Source of the DNA: Aliivibrio_A sp016764915
GTDB lineage: Bacteria; Pseudomonadota; Gammaproteobacteria; Enterobacterales; Vibrionaceae
Length of the DNA stretch: 64,000 nucleotides
Direction: 5' to 3'
Assembly (NCBI GenBank): GCA_965224595.1
Contig: OZ245057.1
Span: forward strand, 992,001-1,056,000
Part shown: positions 25,056 through 34,978 of the stretch, piece after piece
Numbering within the stretch: position 1 is the first letter of the stretch
Layout of the letters: each line of letters opens with the position of its first letter
Translations under genes and position numbers: made by a program
The notes under the pieces: generated by a model
Databases searched by the model: none
What the model was told of the DNA's origin: nothing
Seen by the model: only the letters and a program-made list of their open reading frames with translations

Positions 25056-28000
25056 TTAAATTCTATTGTCATTAAATTGAGCGAGTAGGCCGCTAACAAA
25101 CTTAATTCTATCTTTGTTATCACTCAAGTTTTTCATAAATTTGAGTTTTGTTGGTCCATCGAGACCAAATTGTGGCGGCGTAGATTGTAACAGACTAACC
25201 AAAAATCCTGGGTTTATGTCAGAGTTAGGTTCAAATTGAATATATCCGCCTTTTTCACCTGCTTCAATTTTTCGGATTTTTATGTTCGCCGCGTCCAGTT
25301 TTAGTTGGGCAAGGGTTAATAAGTTTTGCGCCGCTTCCGGTAACAGACCGAATCTATCGATTAACTCAACTTTGAGCTCGTGGATTTCGGTTTCACTCTG
25401 CACACTCGCAATACGCTTGTATAGAGAGAGTCTGGTATTAATGTCCGGAATGAACTCTTCAGGCAATAGCGCAGGCAACCTGAGTTCAACTTCAGTTTGC
25501 TCTCTAAGAAGTTCATCTAAAGAGGGCTCTTTTCCTTGTTTAAGGGCTTCAACAGCTTGTTCTAACATCTCCATGTACAATGAGAAACCAACCGATTGAA
25601 TTTGGCCACTTTGACCATCACCTAATAGCTCACCTGCACCACGTATTTCTAAATCGTGAGTGGCTAAGGTAAAGCCTGCACCAAGATCTTCAAGTGAGGC
25701 AATGGCTTCAAGGCGTTTGGCGGCATCTTTAGAGAGTTGTTTTGGATGCGGTGTTAATAAATAGGCGTAAGCTTGGTGGTGAGAACGACCCACACGGCCG
25801 CGCAACTGATGTAATTGAGCCAAACCAAGGTTATCCGCACGGTCCATAATAATGGTATTGGCTGTAGGCACATCGATACCGGTTTCGATGATGGTGGTAC
25901 AAACAAGCACGTTAAAACGCTGATGATAAAAATCAGACATGATGCGTTCAAGTTCACGTTCTCTCATCTGACCGTGGGCGACGGTAATGCGAGCTTCTGG
26001 AACTAATTTGGCTAACTCTTCCGCTGTTTTTTCAATGGAATCGACGTTGTTGTGTAAGAAGTAGACTTGACCGCCACGCATAATTTCACGCAGTATGGCC
26101 TCTCTCGTTACGGTGTCATCACTTTCGCGAACAAAGGTTTTTATTGCTAAACGTCTTGCTGGAGGGGTAGCAATGATCGAAAGATCACGCATGCCACTCA
26201 TCGCCATATTTAGGGTTCTAGGGATAGGCGTTGCGGTTAACGTTAAAATATCAACATCGGCGCGCATCGCTTTCACTTTCTCTTTTTGGCGAACCCCAAA
26301 TCGGTGTTCTTCATCAACCACCAATAGACCCAAGTCACTGAACTTAATGGTATCTTGAAGTAATTTATGAGTACCAATTAAGATGTCAATTTTACCCGCG
26401 GCTGAGTCTGCCAAGATTAATTTTTGATCTTTGGCTGATTTAAAACGTGAGAGTACTTCAACACGAATCGGTAAATTGGCAAAGCGGTCTCGGAAGTTTT
26501 CAAAATGTTGTTGAGCCAGCAAGGTGGTTGGAACCAATATTGCCACTTGCTTGTTGTTATCAGTACAGATAAAAGCGGCACGCATGGCGACTTCGGTCTT
26601 ACCAAAGCCAACATCACCACATACCAATCGATCCATCGCTCTGGCTTGACACATATCAGAGATAACGGTATTGATGGCCAATGCCTGATCATGGGTTTCT
26701 TCAAACGGGAATGTACTGGTGAAATCGGCATACTGTTCACGATCGAGTTTGAATTTGAACCCAGGTTTAACGGCGCGTTTGGCGTGAATATCCAGTAGTT
26801 CAGCAGCCACATCTCGTACTTTTTCCGCGGCCTTTTTTCGTGCTTTTGTCCACGCTTCTCCACCGAGTTTGTGCAGTGGTGCTGAGTCTTCAGAGCCACC
26901 AGAATATCGGCTGATAAGGTTTAATGATGCAACAGGTACATAAAGCTTAGAACCACCTTGATACTCTAGCGTCATATATTCAGTGGTCATTCCGCCAGCG
27001 TCTAAGGTTTGCAACCCAGTGTAGCGACCAATACCATGATCAATATGCACCACGGGTTGGCCAGGTTTTAATTCGGCTAGATTACGTAGAATGGTATCAG
27101 AATTGATTGTTTTTTTATTGTCTCGGCGACGACGTTGAATAACACGTTCACCTAGTAGGTCACTTTCACAAATCAGGCAGAGATTCGGCTCAGCTAAAAT
27201 GAATCCTCGATCGGCAGAACCTATAATCAGTGATACTTTGTGCTTTGAAGCCGCAGCCTCATGCAACGAAGGCTGAGTAGTGGGCTTGAGTTTTATGCGC
27301 GCAAGTAGTTCGAGTAGAGCTTCTCGGCGGCCTTCAGATTCAACCGAAAGAATGATCTTTCCACTATAGCTCTCTTGAAATTTTCGGAAATCAGCTAATG
27401 GCTCTTTGGCCTGATGATGAATGGAGATCTCAGGAAGTGCTGAGATGCTCGGGTTATAGCGACCCGCTTTGGTTGGTTCTTTCTCAAGAGAGAGTTTTAC
27501 TTTTGGCAGCTGTTTAAATGCACCAAATAGGTCATGGGTAGAGAGCCATAACTCATTAGGTGGAAGAAGCGGGCGTAGTGGGTCCACTTTCCGTTGTTCA
27601 TAACGATGATTCGCATCGGCTAAAAAGGTGTCAGCCGCCTGTTCCAGATCGCCATAGGTAACCAACAGTGTTTGCTGCGGGAAATAATCAAACAGTGTTT
27701 CAGTGTGATCAAAAAACAGCGGCTGCCAATATTCGATACCAGCAGGCCAAGTTCCTTTACTAATCTGTTGATAGACAGATTCAGGTTCACGACGGGCTTC
27801 AAAACGTTGTCGCCAACGAATCCTAAAATCTTCGATGGCCTCTTCGTTGGTTGGGAATTCATGCGCCGGCAGCAGATTGATTTCGTTAACATCTTCAATC
27901 GTCCTTTGATTTTCAGGGTCGAAAAGACGAATGGTGTCTATCTCATCATCAAAGAAATCAATACGGTAAGGTTGCTCGCTGCCCATCGGATACAGGTCAA

Positions 28001-28511
28001 TGATGGATCCTCGGCTTGCGTATTCGCCATGACCCATAACTTGAGCGACGTGCAGGTAACCCGATTTTTCAAGTTGTAAGCGCAGTTTATCCAAAGAGAG
28101 CAGATCGCCGATTTTTATCATCAGTGCGTGTTTGACCAGAAACTCTTGTGGCGATTGACGCTGTAAAAGAGTGCTGACTGGCGCTAAGAGAATACCCTCT
28201 TTTTGTTGCGGCAGCTGATAAAGCCGAGCTAAACGGTCAGAGATGATGTCTTGATGCGGTGAGAAACTGTCATAAGGTAAGGTTTCCCAATCCGGGAACA
28301 GGCTGACACTTTTATTGGAAAACTGCTCGATCTCAGGCTGTAATCTGAAAGCAGTTTGTGCGTCAGGAACGGCAACAACAATGAGGCTATCGCTGTTGTC
28401 TGCCAATTCGGCAATAGCAAGCGCTAATGAAGCACCCGATAAATTACCAATAAAACGGTTATCCCCTACCTTAGACGGCAGTGGTAGTGTCAGTATGTTA
28501 TTTTTTTGCAT
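25056..28511 (-). CDS. mfd: transcription-repair coupling factor Mfd
   Basis: 1151 residues (E. coli 1148). N-terminal UvrB-like modules (to about residue 330) bind UvrA. A CarD-like RNA polymerase interaction domain begins near the PGQPVVHIDHGIGRYTG segment. The RecG-like translocase has Walker A GDVGFGKTEVA, DEEHRFG as motif II, and TATPIPRTLN. The C-terminal TRCF domain ends the protein. It removes stalled RNA polymerase and recruits UvrA to lesions. It lies between csiV and the PilZ gene, 12 bases from the latter. Confidence 0.97.
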   Translation of the reverse strand: MQKNNILTLPLPSKVGDNRFIGNLSGASLALAIAELADNSDSLIVVAVPDAQTAFRLQPEIEQFSNKSVSLFPDWETLPYDSFSPHQDIISDRLARLYQLPQQKEGILLAPVSTLLQRQSPQEFLVKHALMIKIGDLLSLDKLRLQLEKSGYLHVAQVMGHGEYASRGSIIDLYPMGSEQPYRIDFFDDEIDTIRLFDPENQRTIEDVNEINLLPAHEFPTNEEAIEDFRIRWRQRFEARREPESVYQQISKGTWPAGIEYWQPLFFDHTETLFDYFPQQTLLVTYGDLEQAADTFLADANHRYEQRKVDPLRPLLPPNELWLSTHDLFGAFKQLPKVKLSLEKEPTKAGRYNPSISALPEISIHHQAKEPLADFRKFQESYSGKIILSVESEGRREALLELLARIKLKPTTQPSLHEAAASKHKVSLIIGSADRGFILAEPNLCLICESDLLGERVIQRRRRDNKKTINSDTILRNLAELKPGQPVVHIDHGIGRYTGLQTLDAGGMTTEYMTLEYQGGSKLYVPVASLNLISRYSGGSEDSAPLHKLGGEAWTKARKKAAEKVRDVAAELLDIHAKRAVKPGFKFKLDREQYADFTSTFPFEETHDQALAINTVISDMCQARAMDRLVCGDVGFGKTEVAMRAAFICTDNNKQVAILVPTTLLAQQHFENFRDRFANLPIRVEVLSRFKSAKDQKLILADSAAGKIDILIGTHKLLQDTIKFSDLGLLVVDEEHRFGVRQKEKVKAMRADVDILTLTATPIPRTLNMAMSGMRDLSIIATPPARRLAIKTFVRESDDTVTREAILREIMRGGQVYFLHNNVDSIEKTAEELAKLVPEARITVAHGQMRERELERIMSDFYHQRFNVLVCTTIIETGIDVPTANTIIMDRADNLGLAQLHQLRGRVGRSHHQAYAYLLTPHPKQLSKDAAKRLEAIASLEDLGAGFTLATHDLEIRGAGELLGDGQSGQIQSVGFSLYMEMLEQAVEALKQGKEPSLDELLREQTEVELRLPALLPEEFIPDINTRLSLYKRIASVQSETEIHELKVELIDRFGLLPEAAQNLLTLAQLKLDAANIKIRKIEAGEKGGYIQFEPNSDINPGFLVSLLQSTPPQFGLDGPTKLKFMKNLSDNKDRIKFVSGLLAQFNDNRI

Positions 28512-28523
28512 GAGAAATATCGG

Positions 28524-29093
28524 TTAATCTTCAAGTCGTTGATGAGCACGTTTTTTAAGTAACTGCTGCTGCTGGTAAAGAGCGGCGCGGATCAATAGAT
28601 CTCGATCGGACTCACTTAGATGTAGATAACTGAGCTCAGTTAAAAACTGGCCGTTATCGGGTTTACAGGTTGTGACTTCAGCATAACAGTATATGGCAGC
28701 TGGTGGATGTTCTAAAAACAATTTTACTCGAGCCAGAGTGCCGACGTTTAATTCAGAATTCGATTTAAAACTGAATTGACTGGCACCAAAAGACTCAGAT
28801 TGATAACGAAAACGATTGCCATCTTGCTGAGACAGCATGAAAGAGAGCAATAAATTGAGTTTGGTATTTTGATTAGCAAGGTAGTTCATTAGCGTCTTAT
28901 TTTCTTCACGTTTCAAATGCGCTAGATCTAACTCAAGTGAGTGCTCAATATTGCCACATTCGCTGGCCACACGAAAAGGGACCGGGATCTCCTTCTCGAA
29001 CTGTTCAACGGACGGTAGCGTTTCGTTATCAGCAAGGGGTTCGACATTGAGGGTTAATGCGTAACTTACTGAGAAATATTCATCTTGAGCCAT
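28524..29093 (-). CDS. PilZ-domain protein (V. cholerae PlzB-like)
   Basis: 189 residues. The C-terminal half resembles an atypical PilZ domain: beta strands around YRSESFGASQF-type and VGTLARVKLFLE segments. The canonical c-di-GMP motif RxxxR is not obvious and the second motif is degenerate, so c-di-GMP binding is doubtful. Its place directly upstream of mfd and divergent from lolC is the same as that of the V. cholerae PilZ protein PlzB. No signal peptide; cytosolic. Confidence 0.7.
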   Translation of the reverse strand: MAQDEYFSVSYALTLNVEPLADNETLPSVEQFEKEIPVPFRVASECGNIEHSLELDLAHLKREENKTLMNYLANQNTKLNLLLSFMLSQQDGNRFRYQSESFGASQFSFKSNSELNVGTLARVKLFLEHPPAAIYCYAEVTTCKPDNGQFLTELSYLHLSESDRDLLIRAALYQQQQLLKKRAHQRLED

Positions 29094-29287
29094 TGTTTAA
29101 TCCTTTTTAATCATCACTATAATTATCGCGGAGTGACTGCAATTGAGCAAGGAGAAAGATAGGAATAATTGTTATCAACAGCACTAATTTTATTTTAGTA
29201 TAATCAACAATTTGGGTATTAGTAGAAATGTTATGGTTCAAAAGGTATGCTTCGAGTAATTAAATCACGATGTAGATGAGAGAAAAA

Positions 29288-30496
29288 ATGTTTCACCCTG
29301 TCTCTGTATTCATTGGACTACGATATCTAAAAGGTCGTTCAGGCGATCGGTTTAGCCGATTTGTCTCTTATATGTCAACCGCTGGCATTACCATCGGTGT
29401 ACTCTCTCTTGTCACTGTTTTGTCAGTGATGAATGGTTTTGAGATGCAACTAAAAGATCGAATTTTAGGGGTATTACCTCAAGCGGTGATCTCATCAGAG
29501 AGCTTGAGAGTAACGAGAACTGAGCAGCCTCCTCAAGCGCTTAGTCAACTCAATCACGTCACTCATATTGCTCCAATTGTAAGAGGAGAGATGGTAATTC
29601 AAAGTGCTAATGGGTTGACTGCGGGCATGATGATTGGCATTGATCCCAATGAGTACGATCCCATTGACCAACACCTGCTGTCAAAAAACGTCGCTGACTT
29701 ACAATCGGGGAGGTATCAACTCTATCTCGGACGTTTATTAGCGCGAAATCTTGGGGTTAGAGTCGGTGACAAGGTTAGGTTAATGGTCACCAGTGCCAGT
29801 CAGTACACCCCTATCGGGCGAATTCCCAGTCAACGTAATTTCACTGTTACCGGAATTTTTAGTACCGGGTCGGATGTTGATAGTGTGTTAGCGGTCACTC
29901 ATATTGAAGATGCCGCCAGACTAATGAAACTTAACGCTGGAGAAATAACTGGCTGGCGTCTGTTTTTTGATGATCCGTTTGTTGTTACAGAACTCGCCAG
30001 TAAACCACTGCCGGATGAGATGGTGTGGTCTGATTGGCGTGAACAACGCGGTGAGTTGTTTCAGGCGGTGAAGATGGAGAAGAATATGATGGGGCTGATG
30101 CTTAGTCTGATTGTCGGTGTGGCTGCCTTTAATATTATCTCTGCGTTGATCATGGTGGTAATGGAGAAACAAGCTGAAGTGGCGATTTTGAAAACACAAG
30201 GTATGACCAGTAATCAAGTGTTGGCCATATTCATGGTACAAGGTGCAAGTAGTGGGGTCATTGGTGCCATTGCTGGTGGAATTTTAGGATCGTTGGTTGC
30301 CGCTAATATTAATCTCATTTTAAATACATTGGGTTTGTCGCAGCTGTCTGTTGGAGGGTCATTGCCAGTGATGATAGAGCCACTCCAAGTATTAACCGTT
30401 ATTATTCTCGCTATTGTTTTGAGCCTAATAGCCACTCTATTTCCCTCTTATCGCGCTGCCGCGGTAAAACCTGCTGAGGCGTTAAGATATGAATAA
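29288..30496 (+). CDS. lolC: lipoprotein-releasing ABC permease LolC
   Basis: 402 residues, MacB-like permease. It has one N-terminal TM helix (about residues 22-47), a periplasmic domain, then three TM helices at the end. It forms LolCDE with LolD and LolE in the inner membrane and releases lipoproteins to LolA. It starts MFHPVSVFIGLRYLKGR at ATG 29288, preceded by GAGAG; ATG 29276 would add four unusual residues. The stop overlaps the lolD start by 8 bases. LolC and LolE are paralogues and could be swapped, but gene order C-D-E supports this call. Confidence 0.92.
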   Translation: MFHPVSVFIGLRYLKGRSGDRFSRFVSYMSTAGITIGVLSLVTVLSVMNGFEMQLKDRILGVLPQAVISSESLRVTRTEQPPQALSQLNHVTHIAPIVRGEMVIQSANGLTAGMMIGIDPNEYDPIDQHLLSKNVADLQSGRYQLYLGRLLARNLGVRVGDKVRLMVTSASQYTPIGRIPSQRNFTVTGIFSTGSDVDSVLAVTHIEDAARLMKLNAGEITGWRLFFDDPFVVTELASKPLPDEMVWSDWREQRGELFQAVKMEKNMMGLMLSLIVGVAAFNIISALIMVVMEKQAEVAILKTQGMTSNQVLAIFMVQGASSGVIGAIAGGILGSLVAANINLILNTLGLSQLSVGGSLPVMIEPLQVLTVIILAIVLSLIATLFPSYRAAAVKPAEALRYE

Positions 30497-31175
30497 CCCA
30501 CTATTAGTTTGTCAGGGGTTACGTAAAACATACTCCGAAGCCGCTCTCGATACTGAAGTGTTAAAAGGGGTCGATTTTTCCATTAATGCTGGTGAGCTGG
30601 TGGCAATTATTGGTTCATCAGGATCAGGTAAAAGTACATTACTGCATATATTAGGCGCGTTAGATGAGCCGTCATCAGGTGAGGTTACTTTTAAAACCAC
30701 CAATTTAACCGCGTTAAGTGCTAACAAACAGGCAAAGTTGAGAAATAAACACATTGGGTTTGTATATCAGTTCCACCATTTATTAGCGGATTTTTCAGCG
30801 GTTGAGAATGTGGCAATGCCACTGCTTATTGGCGGAGTATCGAAAAATCAATCAAGAGAGAGTGCGGTTAAGCTATTAACGAAGGTGGGCCTTGCGCACC
30901 GTCTGGAACATCGGCCATCAGAGCTCTCTGGCGGAGAGCGTCAACGAGTGGCAATTGCTCGAGCATTAGTGAACAAGCCAGATTTAGTGCTTGCTGATGA
31001 GCCAACTGGCAACTTAGATCACCAAACCGCGCTGGATATTTATGAATTAATGAGGGAACTGAATCGTGAGTCGGGCACCGCTTTTATAGTGGTCACCCAC
31101 GATACTGAACTGGCCGGAAAACTTGATAAACAGTTGCAGATGAAAGATGGTGAATTGATGACGGAGAGTGTTTAA
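30489..31175 (+). CDS. lolD: lipoprotein-releasing ABC ATPase LolD
   Basis: 228 residues. The ATPase has Walker A GSSGSGKST, the signature LSGGERQRVAIARAL, Walker B DLVLADEPTGNLD and an H-loop VVTHD. It powers LolCE to extract outer-membrane lipoproteins. It starts within lolC and ends two bases before lolE, so the three are translationally coupled. Confidence 0.96.
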   Translation: MNNPLLVCQGLRKTYSEAALDTEVLKGVDFSINAGELVAIIGSSGSGKSTLLHILGALDEPSSGEVTFKTTNLTALSANKQAKLRNKHIGFVYQFHHLLADFSAVENVAMPLLIGGVSKNQSRESAVKLLTKVGLAHRLEHRPSELSGGERQRVAIARALVNKPDLVLADEPTGNLDHQTALDIYELMRELNRESGTAFIVVTHDTELAGKLDKQLQMKDGELMTESV

Positions 31176-31177
31176 TT

Positions 31178-32422
31178 ATGTTCTCACCTCTGTCGTTTTT
31201 TATTGGCAACCGTTTCAGCCGAGCAAAACAGCGCAATAAATTGGTCTCTTTCATCTCATTATCTTCTACGCTGGGCATTACCATTGGTGTAGCCGTCATT
31301 ATTATTGGCCTATCAGCAATGAATGGTTTCGAGAGAGAGCTACAAAATAGAGTGTTATCAGTGATACCTCACGCTGAGCTAGAAGGGGTAAAAAAGCCGA
31401 TCACTGAATGGCAGGTGGTGATGAACAAAGCGGTTGAACACCCACAAGTGGTTGCGGCGGCGCCCTATGTTGCTTTTACCGCACTACTTGAGCGAGGCTC
31501 CAAACTCAAAGCCGTCGAGGTGAGGGGGGTAGATCCAGCGCTGGAATCGATGGTTTCAAAATTACCGCAGTTTATTGACAAACAAGCATGGCAGAGCTTT
31601 AGTGGACAACAAAAGAGTGTAATTTTAGGCGCGGGGGTGGCTAAGGTACTTGGGGTCAACGTTGGCGATTGGATCACCGCACTGATACCCAACGAAAACG
31701 CACAAAAAAGATTGAAAGCGCCGCAACGAATACGTTTGCAAGTCACCGGTTTGCTCTCGTTAGGAGGACAAATAGATCACGGTTTGGCGTTAATTCCGCT
31801 GCAAGATGCTCAGCGTTATATGAAGATGAACAATCAAGTTACTGGCATTGCATTAAAAGTTGATGATGTGTTGATGGCACGGAAGATCGTTCGTGAAGTT
31901 GGCAATACGCTGCCCGTTTACGTTTATTTGAAAAGCTGGGAGCAGAAGTACGGTTTCTTATTCCGTGATATTCAACTAGTACGCACGATTATGTATTTGG
32001 TTATGGTGTTAGTGATTGGGGTCGCCAGCTTTAATATTGTATCGACACTGATGATGGCTGTAAAAGACCGAGCCCCTGATATCGCTATTCTAAGAACAAT
32101 GGGAGCGACCGATGGTTTGATTAAGAGAATATTTATTTGGCAGGGTTTATTGTCGGGCGTAATGGGCAGTATTGTCGGCTCTATAATTGGAAGCGTTGTT
32201 GCTTTGAATTTAACCCCTATGATCAAAGGGCTTGAACGTGTAGTGGGGCATCAATTTCTTTCTGGTGATATCTACTTTGTTGATTTTTTACCGTCTCAAT
32301 TGCAAATTAACGATGTGCTTCTGGTTACCATGACAGCCATCATCTTAAGTTTGATTGCCACATGGTATCCAGCCAGGCGTGCCAGTAAATTACAACCAGC
32401 CGCCGTGCTGAGTGCAAAATAA
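31178..32422 (+). CDS. lolE: lipoprotein-releasing ABC permease LolE
   Basis: 414 residues, same architecture as LolC: an N-terminal TM helix (about residues 24-48), a large periplasmic domain, and three C-terminal TM helices ending LIATWYPARRASKLQPA. It binds lipoproteins in the LolCDE complex. The ATG lies two bases after the lolD stop. An ABC exporter gene follows after 39 bases, possibly on the same transcript. Confidence 0.92.
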   Translation: MFSPLSFFIGNRFSRAKQRNKLVSFISLSSTLGITIGVAVIIIGLSAMNGFERELQNRVLSVIPHAELEGVKKPITEWQVVMNKAVEHPQVVAAAPYVAFTALLERGSKLKAVEVRGVDPALESMVSKLPQFIDKQAWQSFSGQQKSVILGAGVAKVLGVNVGDWITALIPNENAQKRLKAPQRIRLQVTGLLSLGGQIDHGLALIPLQDAQRYMKMNNQVTGIALKVDDVLMARKIVREVGNTLPVYVYLKSWEQKYGFLFRDIQLVRTIMYLVMVLVIGVASFNIVSTLMMAVKDRAPDIAILRTMGATDGLIKRIFIWQGLLSGVMGSIVGSIIGSVVALNLTPMIKGLERVVGHQFLSGDIYFVDFLPSQLQINDVLLVTMTAIILSLIATWYPARRASKLQPAAVLSAK

Positions 32423-32461
32423 CCATCGATTTATCTATTTGTTGTAGGACTGTTTTAAATT

Positions 32462-34276
32462 TTGAATAGCATGAAACCTGAAACGATCAACTGGAGCTGG
32501 TTAATACAGCAAGCTAAACAGTATAAACGTCGTTTAATTATCGCTAACGTTATTGCTGTTTTAGCGACCTTAATCAGCGTGCCGATCCCACTGATGTTGC
32601 CGCTAATGGTGGATGAAGTGCTGCTGAATAAACCCAGTAGTGGCGTGGACTTTCTTAATAGATTGCTTCCTATGCAGTGGCAGCAACCTGAAAATTATAT
32701 TGTGGTGATCTTCTTATGCGTGATCGTGATGCGCACGTTGAGCCAAGTGCTTAATGTCCTACAGAGTCGGCAATTTACTCTGGTCTCGAAAACCATCACC
32801 TGCTCAATTCGAGAGAAAATGATCGATAAGCTGGGTAGGATCAGCATTCGTCAATATGAGACACGTGGTAGTGGCGGTATCAATTCACACATTATTACAG
32901 ACATTGAAACCATCGATAAATTTATTGGCAGTACATTAAGCCGTTTCTTAATCAGTTTTTTAACGGTGTTGGGTACGGCGGTCATTTTATTATGGATTGA
33001 CTGGCGTTTGGGGCTGTTTATTCTGTTGGTAAATCCAATCGTCGTCTATTTTTCTCGTAAGTTGGGTAATCGAGTAAAGGATCTTAAAAAACTCGAAAAT
33101 CAATCGTTTGAAAAGTTTCAGAATCGATTAATCGAAACGCTCGATGGCATCTATCAATTGAGAGCATCTAACCGTGAGAAAGATTTTTTAAATGAGCTGA
33201 AATCACAAGCTAATGAGATAAAAAGCAGTGCGGATCAATACGCTTGGCAGAGTGAAGCGGCTAGCCGTTTTTCATTTTTACTGTTTCTTCTCGGGTTCGA
33301 GTTGTTCAGAGCGGTGGCGATGTTGATGGTGCTGTTCAGTGACCTAACCATAGGACAGATTTTTGCCGTATTTGGTTACTTGTGGTTTATGTTATCACCC
33401 GTACAAGAGTTGCTTAATATTCAGTTCTCGTGGTATGGCGCGTCTGCAGCGATAAAAAGAATCAACTCGCTACTGCAACTTGAAGAAGAGAAGAGACCAC
33501 AAAGTAAAGTAAACCCATTTATTCATCGTGATTCCGCAAGCATAGAGATCAAAGGCGTGAACTTTTCGTACAATGAAGAGAGTCAGGTATTAAATGATCT
33601 ATCTTTAACCATACCTGCGGGGAAAAAGGTGGCATTAGTCGGCTCCAGTGGGGGCGGAAAATCAACGCTAATACAGTTGCTACTAGGGGTATACCAGCAG
33701 CAGAGTGGCGAGATTCGTTTCAATAGTGAACTCAGTGAAGATATTGGTTTTGATATTATCAGGGATAACATTTCCGTCGTTCTGCAACAACCGATACTGT
33801 TTAACGATACTTTGCGCCACAATTTGGCCTTAGGGGCAGATTATAGCGATGAGCAGCTTTGGCAGGCGTTGAATGTTGCTCAATTGAGTGATGTGATGTC
33901 ACAACTAACAGATGGGCTCGATACTCAGCTAGGTCGACAAGGGATTCGATTATCTGGTGGCCAGAGACAGCGAGTGGCGATTGCTCGTATGGTGCTAAGT
34001 AACCCGAAGTTTGTGATTTTAGATGAAGCGACCTCGGCGTTGGATACCGCTACAGAGCGTTCATTACACAACGCTCTGAATACCTTTTTAGAGGGAAGAA
34101 CGACACTGATTGTTGCCCACCGTCTTTCTGCAGTGAAACAAGCGGACATCATTTATGTGCTTGAAGATGGCAAGGTTAGTCAGTCTGGTACTCATATTGA
34201 GCTAGTGGAGCAAGATGGCCTCTATCAGACGTTGTATGGTAGTGCGCAATCTGAAGTAAGTAGCTCTACAACCTAA
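32462..34276 (+). CDS. ABC exporter, fused permease and ATPase
   Basis: About 604 residues: an ABC type IV exporter half-transporter with six TM helices (residues 1-320) and an ATPase domain. Walker A is GSSGGGKST, the signature LSGGQRQRVAIARM, Walker B FVILDEATSALD. It will act as a dimer, exporting lipid, peptide or drug; the substrate is not clear. It differs from MsbA, encoded 3 kb on. The start is uncertain: TTG 32462 or ATG 32471, both with weak AGGA upstream. The gene occupies the same place between lolE and DUF2062 in related Vibrio genomes. Confidence 0.85.
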   Translation: MNSMKPETINWSWLIQQAKQYKRRLIIANVIAVLATLISVPIPLMLPLMVDEVLLNKPSSGVDFLNRLLPMQWQQPENYIVVIFLCVIVMRTLSQVLNVLQSRQFTLVSKTITCSIREKMIDKLGRISIRQYETRGSGGINSHIITDIETIDKFIGSTLSRFLISFLTVLGTAVILLWIDWRLGLFILLVNPIVVYFSRKLGNRVKDLKKLENQSFEKFQNRLIETLDGIYQLRASNREKDFLNELKSQANEIKSSADQYAWQSEAASRFSFLLFLLGFELFRAVAMLMVLFSDLTIGQIFAVFGYLWFMLSPVQELLNIQFSWYGASAAIKRINSLLQLEEEKRPQSKVNPFIHRDSASIEIKGVNFSYNEESQVLNDLSLTIPAGKKVALVGSSGGGKSTLIQLLLGVYQQQSGEIRFNSELSEDIGFDIIRDNISVVLQQPILFNDTLRHNLALGADYSDEQLWQALNVAQLSDVMSQLTDGLDTQLGRQGIRLSGGQRQRVAIARMVLSNPKFVILDEATSALDTATERSLHNALNTFLEGRTTLIVAHRLSAVKQADIIYVLEDGKVSQSGTHIELVEQDGLYQTLYGSAQSEVSSSTT

Positions 34277-34468
34277 CATCCCAATAGTAAAATATAGAAA
34301 TATCTTATAGTTTTATTTGTTGTTGCACTCTTCAGTTGTGTACGCGCTATAAACATTGAAGGGATAGATTTGAACTGCATCTAAGATTTAGATACAGTTA
34401 CTGATTTATTGTTTTTTTCAATACTTTCGTTATTAACAACTCTTTATGTTAGTCCCATTAAACGACGA

Positions 34469-34978
34469 TTAACGTAAGCTACGTTTTTTCCAGCTTCTGA
34501 CGACTGAGTATCGCCACAGTCCGCGTATTCCAACATAACCGATGATGGCACACACAACGCCGCTAATGGCACAACCAAGTAGAAATGGCGGTCCAATTTG
34601 GCTCATTTGATGAGTTAAAAAATGCCACGTTAGCTCGAAACGAAAGGGCTCATTTGGTGTGTCAATGAACCAAGTTCCGACTTTAAAGGCGCCATAAAAA
34701 AGGATAGGCATAGTGATCGGATTGCTCACCCAGACTAATGCCATAGAAAGAGGTAAGTTGACACCGCACACAATGGCTAAACCTGCGGCCATGATCATTT
34801 GGCTTGGAAGAGGAACAAACGCCATAAAAAGGCCAACAGCAAAAGCCCCCGATGCTGAGCGACGATTTAGAACCCATAAATTGGGGTTGTATAATATGTT
34901 GCCAAAGATCTTTAATGCCTTTTGGCGTTTGATCATTTCATGGTCAGGAAGAAATCTTTTTATTAGCTTCTTAGGCAT
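34469..34978 (-). CDS. DUF2062 membrane protein
   Basis: 169 residues with a DUF2062 domain: a short basic N terminus (MPKKLIKRFLPDHE), then three or four hydrophobic segments (from RRSASGAFAVGLFMAFVPLP onward). Function unknown. Its start codon directly abuts the comEC start on the other strand, leaving no intergenic DNA, so each gene's promoter must lie inside the other. Confidence 0.85.
   Translation of the reverse strand: MPKKLIKRFLPDHEMIKRQKALKIFGNILYNPNLWVLNRRSASGAFAVGLFMAFVPLPSQMIMAAGLAIVCGVNLPLSMALVWVSNPITMPILFYGAFKVGTWFIDTPNEPFRFELTWHFLTHQMSQIGPPFLLGCAISGVVCAIIGYVGIRGLWRYSVVRSWKKRSLR

Noticed and set aside
25282..25599. 105-residue frame antisense to mfd
   Set aside because: It is Ser/Leu-rich, as expected for a shadow of a coding strand, with no start signal.
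26417..26899. 160-residue frame within mfd
   Set aside because: It lies in another frame of the mfd gene on the same strand, with no family match or ribosome binding site.
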